Below, piece after piece: positions 8,762 through 17,598 of a DNA stretch of 33,379 nucleotides. This stretch comes from Gammaproteobacteria bacterium (GTDB taxonomy: Bacteria > Pseudomonadota > Gammaproteobacteria > Steroidobacterales > GCA-2729495). Position numbers and translations under genes: made by a program. Each line of letters starts with the position of its first letter. Position 1 is the stretch's first letter. The notes below the pieces were generated by a model, which was given only the letters and a program-made list of their open reading frames with translations, did not search any database and was not told the origin of the DNA. The stretch covers positions 1-33,379 of the forward strand of contig JAQWPD010000008.1 in assembly GCA_029245525.1 (NCBI GenBank). Reading direction: 5' to 3'.

Positions 8762-9358
8762 ATGCTAAGAAAATACTTCACAGGAGTTTCCCGCCGGTAT
8801 CGGCAGAAAGAACATCCATGGTACATGGCGCCGATGACGTATCTCATGAACCATCCCGTGTACTTTTCGGTGAATCGAAAAACCGTTACCCGCGCAATCT
8901 GGATAGGCATCTTCGTCGGGTTTATACCGATTCCAATGCAAATGGCGGTCGCTGCAATACTGGCCATCATGGCCAGAGTAAACATTCCCGTTGCGGTGCT
9001 CGTTGTCTGGATCACCAACCCACTGACTATGGTGCCGCTGTTTTATCTCGCCTACCGACTTGGTGCGGCGATGCTCGATATGCCGATTGAGCTTTGGCCC
9101 TCAGAACACAGTCTGCTGGACATGTCGCAAGGTATTGGGGGTGTTTGGAAGGCTACACTGTATGGCGGCGTGGTGCTCGGCTTGTCTGTGGCAACGGTCG
9201 CCTACATTAGTGTGAGTATCATCTGGCAAGTCTCAACAGCAATCCGTTATCGCGAGCGCAAACAACGGCGTAAACTTCGTGCCCGCAAAGCTCAATCCAC
9301 CCAAACCGGTGACCCGGCCAGTATTACAAAACAAAACCCGGGCGCAAACCCAGATTAA
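8762..9358 (+). CDS. DUF2062 domain membrane protein
   Basis: 198 residues matching the DUF2062 family: a short basic N-terminus with NHPVYFSVNRKTVTRA, then spans at about residues 44-70 (IWIGIFVGFIPIPMQMAVAA), 75-100 (VNIPVAVLVVWITNPLTMVPLF) and 130-155, and a strongly basic, low-complexity C-terminus. The conserved motif FIPIPMQM and the TNPLT turn are diagnostic. Function is unknown; the family is sometimes fused to glycosyltransferases. The ATG at 8762 follows an AGTAGGTA stretch. It lies between comEC and the lol genes, a neighbourhood conserved in pseudomonads. Confidence 0.88.
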   Translation: MLRKYFTGVSRRYRQKEHPWYMAPMTYLMNHPVYFSVNRKTVTRAIWIGIFVGFIPIPMQMAVAAILAIMARVNIPVAVLVVWITNPLTMVPLFYLAYRLGAAMLDMPIELWPSEHSLLDMSQGIGGVWKATLYGGVVLGLSVATVAYISVSIIWQVSTAIRYRERKQRRKLRARKAQSTQTGDPASITKQNPGANPD

Positions 9359-9406
9359 GCCGCCAAGCAATCTGGCGAGGCAATTCGCTCCGGTTCAGCC
9401 AATGAG

Positions 9407-10111
9407 TCAACCGCCGCCTTGATACGGTTTTAACTGACCCTGATCAAGCTCAACAATTCGATCCATGCGCGCCGCTAAATCCAGATCATGAGTGACTACG
9501 ATTAAACTGGCGCCGGACTCCTGATTCAGCTCCAGCATTAGTTCAAATACAGTTTCTCCGGTTTGTTCATCCAGATTACCCGTGGGTTCATCGGCCAAAA
9601 TAACCGCAGGCTGTGTCACTAATGCACGGGCCACAGCGGCACGCTGACGCTCACCGCCAGACAGCTCGCCAGGCCGATGAGTAAGCCTATCCTGCAAACC
9701 AACGCGCCCTAGCACTTTAGTGGCGGAGGCAATCGACTTACTTACCGGATCGCGACGCATCAACAGTGGCATTGCCACATTCTCAAGCGCAGTGAACTCG
9801 GGCAATAAATGATGAAACTGATAGACAAAACCCAACGCCTCATTGCGCAACACACCGCGCTCTTTGTTACTGAGTTTTGCCAGATCTTTGCCGGCCACTT
9901 CGACGGTACCCTCATCAGGCAAATCCAAGCCACCGAGCAGCTGCAACAAGGTGGTTTTACCTGCCCCCGAGCGACCAATAATAGCCAAAGATTCGCCCGC
10001 TTTTATCTCAAGACTGACATTGCTGAGCACTTCAAGTTCTTGTCCTGCATCACTGAAACTGCGACTTAAGTTATTGCAGCGTAGAACGATTGGATTCTCG
10101 TGAGTACTCAT
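9407..10111 (-). CDS. lolD: lipoprotein-releasing ABC transporter ATP-binding protein
   Basis: ATPase that powers extraction of outer-membrane lipoproteins from the inner membrane and their transfer to the chaperone LolA. The 234 residues carry Walker A GRSGAGKT (46-53), the Q-loop in FVYQFHHLLPEFTALENV, which is the typical LolD stretch, signature LSGGE (150-154) and Walker B ILADEPTGNLD (from 171). It lies 37 bases after the second permease gene and is the last gene of the set. ATG start with AGG six bases upstream. Confidence 0.95.
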   Translation of the reverse strand: MSTHENPIVLRCNNLSRSFSDAGQELEVLSNVSLEIKAGESLAIIGRSGAGKTTLLQLLGGLDLPDEGTVEVAGKDLAKLSNKERGVLRNEALGFVYQFHHLLPEFTALENVAMPLLMRRDPVSKSIASATKVLGRVGLQDRLTHRPGELSGGERQRAAVARALVTQPAVILADEPTGNLDEQTGETVFELMLELNQESGASLIVVTHDLDLAARMDRIVELDQGQLKPYQGGG

Positions 10112-10148
10112 GGGTTACCTATTAAAAAAACAGTAAAGATAATTGAAG

Positions 10149-11414
10149 TCATTCATGACGCAAAGCTTCGGCAGGTCTTGTAGTTGCCGCCTTCCAGGCG
10201 GGATACAGGGTCGAGAGTACGGCCAGAACAAATGCAATAAGCGCCACTTGTAATACATCAACCCACAACAACCGGCTTGGGAAATCACTTATAAAGTACA
10301 CATCTGCTTCAAGAAACCGGAACCCCAATACTGCTTCAACAACACTCACAATAGCTGGCATATTCCAACTCAACAACACGCCAAATAGCACACCAAACAC
10401 GGCGCCCAGCAAACCAATAAACGTACCCTGCATAATAAAGACACAGAGCACAGAAAGACGAGACGCTCCCAGTGAGCGTAAGATGCCGATCTCGGCACGC
10501 TTATCGCGTACCACCATCACCAGCGTCGACACAATATTAAATGCGGCGACAGCAACCACTAACAGCAAAATAATAAACACAATAGACTTAGTGAGCTCAA
10601 TGGACCGAAAGAAGTTAGCCTGCTGCCGGGTCCAATCGGTCACATAAACTCCGCCACCGTATTCGCGGGCCACCTGTCGCACCACTTGACTGGCCTGCAT
10701 CGGGTCAGTTACCGCTAGACGCACACCGGTCACGCCAGGGCCTGCTCGAAATAAACGGCCAGCGTCTTCAATATGTGTGTATGCCAGAGTCCGGTCGTAT
10801 TCATACATGCCTGCATGAAAAATACCGGTAACCGTAAAACGTCGGGTTCGTGGCATAAGCCCGGCGGGTGTCATGGTGCCCTGTGTTGTGAGCATAACCA
10901 GCTTATCGCCAAGCTGCAGGCCCAGCTCATCAGCAAGCACCGAGCCAATAACAATCCCGTAACCACGCGATTTGAGGTCTTCAAGCCGGCCTTCACGCAT
11001 CATGCCACCAATGCCGGAGGTGGCCAGCTCCGCTTCGGGCTCAATACCATGCAATCGCACACCGGCAATATCGAGCGCTGAAACGAGTATGCCCTGACCC
11101 TCAACAAATGCCGATGAGCTGATTACCCGATCATCGTCTTTTGCGACATTCTGCAAGTACCGATAGTCATCAATGTAATTGTCGATACCACTGATCGAAG
11201 CATGCGAAACCACGGTAAGAATGCGATTGCGCACCTCATACTCAAACCCGTTCATCACTGACAACACCACAATCAATACCGTGGTAGCCAGAGCAATTCC
11301 TACCACTGAGATCATCGAGATAAAGGACACAAAACGACTCTTATTACGCGATCGCAAATAGCGCAGCGCAACGCTGATTTCGTAGGGATTGATTAGCGGC
11401 GCGGATTCACTCAT
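10149..11414 (-). CDS. lolE: LolC/LolE-family lipoprotein-releasing permease (second copy)
   Basis: 421-residue FtsX-like permease of the lipoprotein exporter. One N-terminal span (about residues 25-55, ISMISVVGIALATTVLIVVL) precedes a periplasmic domain and three C-terminal spans (about 280-400) with FNIVSTLVMVV and EIGILRSLGAS. It ends in the usual AEALRHE motif. Its ATG overlaps the end of the preceding permease gene by eight bases, so the two are coupled. The symbol is positional: LolC and LolE are paralogues and I cannot separate them safely by eye. Confidence 0.88.
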   Translation of the reverse strand: MSESAPLINPYEISVALRYLRSRNKSRFVSFISMISVVGIALATTVLIVVLSVMNGFEYEVRNRILTVVSHASISGIDNYIDDYRYLQNVAKDDDRVISSSAFVEGQGILVSALDIAGVRLHGIEPEAELATSGIGGMMREGRLEDLKSRGYGIVIGSVLADELGLQLGDKLVMLTTQGTMTPAGLMPRTRRFTVTGIFHAGMYEYDRTLAYTHIEDAGRLFRAGPGVTGVRLAVTDPMQASQVVRQVAREYGGGVYVTDWTRQQANFFRSIELTKSIVFIILLLVVAVAAFNIVSTLVMVVRDKRAEIGILRSLGASRLSVLCVFIMQGTFIGLLGAVFGVLFGVLLSWNMPAIVSVVEAVLGFRFLEADVYFISDFPSRLLWVDVLQVALIAFVLAVLSTLYPAWKAATTRPAEALRHE

Positions 11415-12672
11415 AACGCAGCACTTCTGAAGGCTCTACACCCGCCGCTCGCGATGCCGGATATAAGGTAGCCAGCACAGTAATAACCAGCACAGTAATA
11501 CTGGTGCCAATCACGTCAGTCCAATGCAAGTCTGCGGGCAAACTGGTTAGATAATAAACATCGCCCGGCATAAACTGAAACCCGAACAGACTTTCAAGGG
11601 CCGGTGCCAAGGTGGCGACATTGAGCGACAAATACACCCCAAGTGCTATACCGCAGAGGCAACCCACCCAACCTATAACAGTACCCTGAAATACAAATAT
11701 CCCAATAATTGTACGGCGTGAGCAACCCAGAGTGCGCAATATCGCTATGCCAGCACGCTTCTCAGTAACCACCATCACGAGACTGGCCACGATATTAAAC
11801 GCCGCCACACCAATAATTAATGAGAGCAGCAAAGCCATCATGATTTTCTCAATTCGAACGGCCCGGAAATAACTGGCATTTTCTATCGTCCAATCACTGA
11901 CTTTTACGTTTTCCGCCAATACCGAATTAACCTGCCAGCTTCGCATGATATCCGGTGCAGCGAAAATATCGCTGACTCGTACCCGCAAGCCACCGACTCT
12001 GTCTGACATACCGATAAGCTCTGCGGCATCATCAAGATGAATTAAAGCACGCACCGAATCATGATCTTGCAGACCCATTTCAAAAATTCCAGTTACGGTA
12101 AAACTGCGAATCACCGAACTGAAACTACTGTTGTCACCTGCTTCGGAGGGAGCACGACGTTGCGGAACCAATAGAGTAATCCGATCGCCTGTGAGCACAT
12201 CGAGTTGACGCGCCAGACCGATACCAAGCAACACATTTGCACTGCCCGCCTGCAGACTGTCGTAACTGCCACTAACAATATGTTCGCTTACCGAGGTAAG
12301 CATGCTCTCAGCCGCTGGATCAATGCCGGTCAGAATGGCACCCCCCAGTTCCCGACCGGTAGACAGCATTGCTTCCATCTCGATAAACGGTGCAACCGCC
12401 TCCACTCCTGGCTGCGCAGTGAGCTCGGCAGCAATCTCGGCAGTGTTGACGATGCCGTCACGACTGCTAATGCTGGCATGCGAACTCATGCTGAGGAGCC
12501 GATCGCGCAACTCATTTTCGAAGCCGTTCATTACCGATAGCACAACAATCAAAGCAGCCACACCCAGCATTACGCCAAGCACTGATGCGAAGGCGACAAA
12601 AGAGACGTATTGATTGGCAGTGCGGGCCCGCAGATAGCGGAGACCAATAAACACCAGCAACGGCTTTTTCAT
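11407..12672 (-). CDS. lolC: LolC/LolE-family lipoprotein-releasing permease (first copy)
   Basis: 421 residues with the same layout as its downstream paralogue: N-terminal IGLRYLRAR, span with VLGVMLGVAALIVVLSVMNGFE, periplasmic domain, and C-terminal spans with IGVAAFNIVASLVMVV, then AILRTLGCS and a PSEVLRYE end. The frame stays open upstream to 12942, but that 90-residue extension is Cys-rich, unlike the family, and runs into the divergent small gene; the ATG at 12672 (MKKPLLVFIGLRYLRA) aligns with homologues. It forms the inner-membrane lipoprotein exporter with the next permease and LolD. Symbol assignment between C and E is tentative. Confidence 0.88.
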   Translation of the reverse strand: MKKPLLVFIGLRYLRARTANQYVSFVAFASVLGVMLGVAALIVVLSVMNGFENELRDRLLSMSSHASISSRDGIVNTAEIAAELTAQPGVEAVAPFIEMEAMLSTGRELGGAILTGIDPAAESMLTSVSEHIVSGSYDSLQAGSANVLLGIGLARQLDVLTGDRITLLVPQRRAPSEAGDNSSFSSVIRSFTVTGIFEMGLQDHDSVRALIHLDDAAELIGMSDRVGGLRVRVSDIFAAPDIMRSWQVNSVLAENVKVSDWTIENASYFRAVRIEKIMMALLLSLIIGVAAFNIVASLVMVVTEKRAGIAILRTLGCSRRTIIGIFVFQGTVIGWVGCLCGIALGVYLSLNVATLAPALESLFGFQFMPGDVYYLTSLPADLHWTDVIGTSITVLVITVLATLYPASRAAGVEPSEVLRYE

Positions 12673-12825
12673 TGCAGACTCCGCTGAGATACAGGAATAA
12701 CACCCGCGGCAGCGCCGGATACCGCAAAATCCATCAGTCGCAGATGGTCCTCTATCGATTGCTTGGTTTCGCGCATAATGAGGCGGTGCTATAGTCGCCG
12801 TACAAGGTAAAAACACGAGGTTACC
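12673..12825. promoter_or_regulatory. divergent intergenic region lol operon / small exported protein
   Basis: 153 bases between divergent starts. On the plus strand TTTCGC, a 17-base spacer and TATAGT (near 12790) form a poor sigma70-like pair, and GAGG at 12817-12820 is the ribosome site of the small gene. For the lol operon I see no convincing promoter on the minus strand. Confidence 0.35.
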
Positions 12826-13122
12826 ATGCTCCGCAACGCTATGTTCACTTTGGTACTGGCAGCATTCAGCGCTCAACTCGTCGCGTCGGCAGATACGCTC
12901 ATCATGGAAGGCATCACAGATTCCGCTGCGAGCATCGAGCAACGTCCTGCCCGTGGCATGACAATGACTCAGGTTAGCAATCAGTGGGGCAGCCCATTGA
13001 TAGAATCGCCTCCGGTAGGCGATCCGCCAATTACCAGTTGGCGCTATTCAGATTTTACCGTGTACTTTGAGTACAACATAGTGCTGCATTCAGTGGCAGC
13101 TCGCGCCAAGCCCGAAACCTGA
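12826..13122 (+). CDS. small exported protein, BamE/SmpA-like motif
   Basis: 98 residues. Residues 1-22 look like a Sec signal peptide (basic start, hydrophobic MFTLVLAAFSAQLV, then ASADT); there is no lipobox Cys. The mature part contains GMTMTQVSNQWGSP (44-57) followed by SWRYSDFTVYFEYN, which resembles the G-M-t-x-x-q-V...lG-x-P...W-Y pattern of SmpA/BamE-type domains. A similar small gene sits at this place beside lol genes in pseudomonads, so it is probably conserved. GAGG five bases before the ATG supports the start. Likely periplasmic; function unknown. The BamE-like fold is my inference from a short motif. Confidence 0.7.
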   Translation: MLRNAMFTLVLAAFSAQLVASADTLIMEGITDSAASIEQRPARGMTMTQVSNQWGSPLIESPPVGDPPITSWRYSDFTVYFEYNIVLHSVAARAKPET

Positions 13123-13191
13123 TTTTAATGAACGGGTAAAGTCTGCAAAAAACCATTAAGCCTCCCTTAAGGGGTAAGCCAAGCAATCGCG

Positions 13192-13209
13192 GTTGCGCTG
13201 TGGGATAAT
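13192..13209 (+). promoter_or_regulatory. possible extended -10 promoter of mfd
   Basis: TGGGATAAT ends at 13209: a TGn extension followed by GATAAT, five of six matches to the consensus -10. The -35 position (around 13181-13186) has no good match, which extended -10 promoters can tolerate. It lies about 90 bases before the chosen mfd start in the 177-base gap after the small exported protein gene. That gap also has the palindrome CCCTTAAGGG near 13164 but no terminator with a T-run. Confidence 0.3.
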
Positions 13210-13299
13210 CGCGCGCCTGCGCGCAGTCTGCTCTATGTCTATGGCAAAAAAACAATGCGCAGCCAAGGAACAATTCACGCACCGGGATATACCGCGGCT

Positions 13300-16200
13300 A
13301 TGACCCCCGCCCTATTACCTGACAACCTGAGCCGGACAAAAACTGCCCGGCAGTACGGGCAGGCGTATGGCTGCGCGCCGGCTTTATTGTTGGCAGAACT
13401 AACCCAACAGCTGCTCGGACAGAAAAGTAGCCGACCGTTACTCGCCATTACCAACACTGTCGCCGAAGCCGAAGCGCTTATTCGCCAACTGCAGTATTTC
13501 CTGGGCAACAACAATGATGCGGCGCTGCTGAGCGACCCAGAGACACTCCCCTATGATCGTTTCAGCCCACATCATGACCTTATCTCCCGCCGACTTGAGG
13601 TGCTTAGCCGACTGGCACAAGGGCGTATTCGCATTCTGGTGGTAGCCGGCCCAACGCTGTTTTACCGCCTTCCGCCAGCGGACTATATTCGGGCGCATGG
13701 CATCAGCCTGAAACAATCTGAACGTATTACTCTTGAAGAGTTTCAGACTCGGCTCGAAGACAGCGGTTATCAGCGCATGAGTCAAGTGAACAATCATGGC
13801 GAGTACGCACTTCGCGGCTCGCTGATTGATGTGTTCCCCATGGGCTCTGAAGAACCCGTAAGGGTCGATTTCTTTGATGATGAAATTGAATCACTGCGCC
13901 TGTTCGATGCCGATACGCAGTTATCTCTTGATGCCATCAATGCTATCCATAGCCTACCGGCGCGTGAGTTTGCACTGCATGAAGAGGCGATCAAGAAGTT
14001 CCGCAGTCGCTTCCGCGAGCGCTTTGAGGGCAACCCCAGCCTGTGCGACGTATACCGCGACGTCTCCGAAGGACGCAGCCCGGGCGGTATCGAAAACTAT
14101 TTGCCACTCCTTCATGAAGCCACAGCAACCCTTTGGGATTACCTCAGTACCGACACGCTGATAATTAATCTAGGCCAAATCGATTCTGTCCTCCACAGCA
14201 ATTGGGAGCAGATCAACCAACAGTATGAGCAATATCGCCACGACACCGAACGTCCCGCGCTCACCCCAGAGGAACTGTTCGTCTCGCTCGAACTGCAACA
14301 TCAGGCCCTGAGTGCGCGCACGGTTATTAGCCTTGCAGTGAATGAACTGCCTGCCGACGGTTTTAATCTGCCGGCCAAGCCAGCACCAGCATTGCTCATT
14401 AACAGCCACGCCGATGAACCTGCCGAGGCTCTGGCTGACTGGCTCGAAAGTCAGACAGGTCGCTGCCTGATTGCGGCCGAATCACCGGGACGGCGCGAGA
14501 TGCTGGCGGATCTGCTCCGTCATCGTGGCATTCGCATGCCCATATTGAGTAATTGGCATGAATTTATCAGCAGTAATCTGCCGCTGGCTATTACCGTAGC
14601 ACCGCTGGATAGCGGCCTGGAGCTGCCCCTGGCGGGGCTTAGCATTATTGCCGAGCAGGAACTCTTCGGTGCAGCTCCGCGGCGGCGGCGACAACACAAA
14701 GTACGCGACCCCGAGGCCATCCTAAATGACCTCAATGATCTCACGCCAGGTTCAGCGGTGGTGCATCAAGACTATGGCGTTGGTCGCTTTATTGGCTTAT
14801 CTCACCTGGATGCGGGAGGGATACTCACCGAGTTCCTCTCACTGGAATATGCCGGTGGCGATAAACTGCATGTGCCGGTGAGCTCATTGCAATTAATCTC
14901 ACGCTACAGCGGTGCATCACCGGATACGGCTCCACTGCACAGGCTGGGTACTGACCAGTGGGCTAAAGCGCGAAAAAAAGCCAATCAGAAAATTCGCGAT
15001 GTGGCCGCCGAATTACTGGGTTTATATGCGCAACGTGCCGCACGCGAAGGCACAGCACACCCATACAGTCAGCTCGATTACGATAATTTTGCCACCGGCT
15101 TTCCGTTTGAACTGACCGAAGATCAAGCGACTGCCATCGAAGCTACGCTCGCCGATTTAAGCGCTAAACAACCCATGGACCGGCTTATTTGCGGTGATGT
15201 GGGCTTTGGTAAAACCGAGGTAGCGCTGCGCGCCGCCTTTGCCATCACTTCGGCTGGCAGTCAGGTTGCAGTAGTTGCACCTACTACCCTACTGGCTCAG
15301 CAGCATTACCAGACCTTTTGTGATCGCTTCGCTGATTGGGCGGTTAACGTTGAGGTGCTATCACGCTTTCGCACTGGCAAAGAGGCACGCGCTGTACTCG
15401 AAGGGCTTGAGCGAGGCACTGTCGATATCATTATTGGCACGCACAAACTGCTGCAGGCGGACATCAAATTCAAAGACCTTGGCGTTGTAATTATCGATGA
15501 AGAACATCGCTTCGGTGTGCGTCAAAAAGAAAAACTCAAAGCGCTTCGTGCCGAGGTGGATATTTTAACACTGACGGCGACCCCAATTCCGCGCACTCTG
15601 CATATGTCAATTGGCGGATTGAGAGATTTATCGCTCATCACTACACCGCCGGAAACGCGACTTGCAATTAAGACCTACGTTACGGAATGGGATGCGGCAA
15701 CCTTGCGCGAAGCCTGCCAGCGCGAGCTAAAACGCGGCGGGCAAATCTATGTTGTACATAACCGCATTTCTGACATTGAGAAAATCGCACGCAACATAGC
15801 AGAGATTGTGCCCGGTGCCGAATGCCGAGTGGCTCACGGGCAAATGAACGAACGCGAGCTTGAGCAAATCATGGTCGACTTCTATCACCGACGTTTTCAG
15901 GTGCTGGTGTGCACGGCCATTATTGAGAGCGGTTTAGATATACCCAATGCCAATACCATAATTATTAATCGCGCTGATCGTTTCGGACTGGCACAACTTC
16001 ATCAATTGCGAGGACGCGTGGGACGCTCGCATCACAAAGCCTTTGCTTATCTGCTGACACCACCAAGGCAAAACCTTAATGCCGATGCCGCTAAACGCCT
16101 GGATGCCATTGAATCCATGGAAGAACTCGGTGCCGGCTTCATACTTGCTACTCATGATCTCGAAATTAGAGGTGCCGGCGAACTGCTCGGTGATGATCAA

Positions 16201-16767
16201 ACTGGCCATATGCAACAGATTGGATTCAGCCTTTACTCCGAACTGCTGGCCAAAGCCGTGGACTCGATCCGGCATGGCAATGAACCTGATCTCGAAGCCG
16301 GCCTTAATCATGGGCCGGAAATTAACTCCCACTTACCGGCGTTACTGCCAGAAGACTATATGCCCGACGTGCACATGCGTCTGGTGCACTACAAGCGAAT
16401 TGCCAGTGCAGCCGATGAAGAAAGCCTCCGTCAGCTGCGGGTCGAACTTATCGATCGTTTCGGGCTATTACCGGAGGGCACGCAGAATCTCTTCAGGCAA
16501 ACCAACATTAAAATCAGCGCGGCGCCTCTGGGTATTAAGAAAATTGACATATACAGCGAAAGTGCAATTATCGAGTTCAGCTCCGACACCACCGTCGACC
16601 CAGTGTTACTGGTGACGCTGATTTCGGAACAATCGAAGGCTTACTCGTTGGATCGTGATCAGCGGCTGCGCCTAAAATGGCACGATGAATCCGACGAAGC
16701 GCGGTTCGCCGCGGTAGAATCAGCCATACACAAACTGAGCGAAACGGTGACACCGCGCGGACCTTAA
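13300..16767 (+). CDS. mfd: transcription-repair coupling factor
   Basis: Removes RNA polymerase stalled at DNA lesions and recruits UvrA; a cytosolic DNA translocase. With this start it has 1155 residues (E. coli 1148). The N-terminal UvrB-like region has ETLPYDRFSPHHDLISRR; the RNA-polymerase-interacting CarD-like domain begins near residue 485 (HQDYGVGRFIGL); the RecG-like motor has Walker A GDVGFGKTE near 632 and DEEH near 733, then TATPIPRTLHMS, GRVGRS and the C-terminal TRCF domain. The frame is open to an ATG at 13255, but the ATG at 13300 has GGGA ten bases upstream and gives an N-terminus of the length seen in relatives. No truncation seen. Confidence 0.97.
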   Translation: MTPALLPDNLSRTKTARQYGQAYGCAPALLLAELTQQLLGQKSSRPLLAITNTVAEAEALIRQLQYFLGNNNDAALLSDPETLPYDRFSPHHDLISRRLEVLSRLAQGRIRILVVAGPTLFYRLPPADYIRAHGISLKQSERITLEEFQTRLEDSGYQRMSQVNNHGEYALRGSLIDVFPMGSEEPVRVDFFDDEIESLRLFDADTQLSLDAINAIHSLPAREFALHEEAIKKFRSRFRERFEGNPSLCDVYRDVSEGRSPGGIENYLPLLHEATATLWDYLSTDTLIINLGQIDSVLHSNWEQINQQYEQYRHDTERPALTPEELFVSLELQHQALSARTVISLAVNELPADGFNLPAKPAPALLINSHADEPAEALADWLESQTGRCLIAAESPGRREMLADLLRHRGIRMPILSNWHEFISSNLPLAITVAPLDSGLELPLAGLSIIAEQELFGAAPRRRRQHKVRDPEAILNDLNDLTPGSAVVHQDYGVGRFIGLSHLDAGGILTEFLSLEYAGGDKLHVPVSSLQLISRYSGASPDTAPLHRLGTDQWAKARKKANQKIRDVAAELLGLYAQRAAREGTAHPYSQLDYDNFATGFPFELTEDQATAIEATLADLSAKQPMDRLICGDVGFGKTEVALRAAFAITSAGSQVAVVAPTTLLAQQHYQTFCDRFADWAVNVEVLSRFRTGKEARAVLEGLERGTVDIIIGTHKLLQADIKFKDLGVVIIDEEHRFGVRQKEKLKALRAEVDILTLTATPIPRTLHMSIGGLRDLSLITTPPETRLAIKTYVTEWDAATLREACQRELKRGGQIYVVHNRISDIEKIARNIAEIVPGAECRVAHGQMNERELEQIMVDFYHRRFQVLVCTAIIESGLDIPNANTIIINRADRFGLAQLHQLRGRVGRSHHKAFAYLLTPPRQNLNADAAKRLDAIESMEELGAGFILATHDLEIRGAGELLGDDQTGHMQQIGFSLYSELLAKAVDSIRHGNEPDLEAGLNHGPEINSHLPALLPEDYMPDVHMRLVHYKRIASAADEESLRQLRVELIDRFGLLPEGTQNLFRQTNIKISAAPLGIKKIDIYSESAIIEFSSDTTVDPVLLVTLISEQSKAYSLDRDQRLRLKWHDESDEARFAAVESAIHKLSETVTPRGP

Positions 16768-16818
16768 TCGCAGCGGTTTTATTTAGAGCATATAGACCAG
16801 ACAGGAAGAGCACCTCAG

Positions 16819-17565
16819 ATGAATGCCGAAACCTTGTTCCGTACTGCGCCCCGAGCATTAACATTACTGTGTATCGCCGCCATCATTGTTGCCGCGGTTA
16901 GTTCAACAGCTTATGCGCAGACGCCCGTCGAAGAACCGCAGGTAAAGCTATACCAGGTCGACGTTGTGGTGTTCCGCAATATCGCTGCTGCACCGCTTTC
17001 CTCGGAAAGCTGGCCCGATGCATTTCCCGAATTAACTGATGACGATATGCTTGACCCGGCTAACCCGAAAGATCTTGATGAATTCTTAGCACAACTCGAC
17101 ACACAAGAGTCGGCCGAGCTTCCCGAAAACGAACTAACCGAGCCCGATTTATTGCCGCCCGATACCGCCACCGCGGCTGAATGGTTCGAATTGATAAATG
17201 ACTCTGGCGAACAACGGGGCTTAACGAAAGAGCAGGCAGCCATCGAAAAAAGCACCGACTACGAGCTGCTGTTGTACGCCACCTGGCGTCAGGAGGTCGG
17301 CGATAAGGACACAGCTGAGGCATTTGACCTGGCCAACATAGAGATTCCAGCACCACTGCTATCAGGAAGTTTTCGCCTGTATCAGGAGCGCTTTCTGCAT
17401 ATCGAGGTCAAGCTTAATTTGGTGGACAATGAAACACACAGTTTTACTATCGATCAATCAAGACGATTGCAGGGGGAAAAAACGCAATATTTTGACCATC
17501 CCATGTTCAGCGTAATAACTCTGGTTGCCGAAGTAACACCCGCAGAAGACCGGACAAACAATTAA
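16819..17565 (+). CDS. csiV: CsiV family protein (peptidoglycan-binding)
   Basis: 248 residues. Residues 1-33 form a signal peptide (hydrophobic LTLLCIAAIIVAAVSS, then AYAQ). The mature protein starts with YQVDVVVFRN, the hallmark opening of CsiV (PF10972), has an acidic, low-complexity middle (about 70-120), and ends with a second conserved block LYQERFLHIEVKLNLV and the FDHPMFSVITLV motif. In pseudomonads a gene of this type follows mfd, as here (51-base gap, GGAAGAG upstream of the ATG). The Vibrio cholerae founder binds peptidoglycan and helps resist non-canonical D-amino acids; whether this copy does the same is inference. Confidence 0.85.
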   Translation: MNAETLFRTAPRALTLLCIAAIIVAAVSSTAYAQTPVEEPQVKLYQVDVVVFRNIAAAPLSSESWPDAFPELTDDDMLDPANPKDLDEFLAQLDTQESAELPENELTEPDLLPPDTATAAEWFELINDSGEQRGLTKEQAAIEKSTDYELLLYATWRQEVGDKDTAEAFDLANIEIPAPLLSGSFRLYQERFLHIEVKLNLVDNETHSFTIDQSRRLQGEKTQYFDHPMFSVITLVAEVTPAEDRTNN

Positions 17566-17598
17566 AGGCATGGGCAGAAGACTTGGCAGCATCTCCCA

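Noticed and set aside
12673-12942. 90-residue N-terminal extension of the first LolC/E permease frame
   Set aside because: It is Cys-rich, unlike any Lol permease, and runs into the start of the divergent small gene; the ATG at 12672 aligns with the family.
13255-13299. Upstream ATG for mfd adding 15 residues
   Set aside because: No ribosome site precedes it; the ATG at 13300 has GGGA at proper distance and yields a family-like N-terminus.
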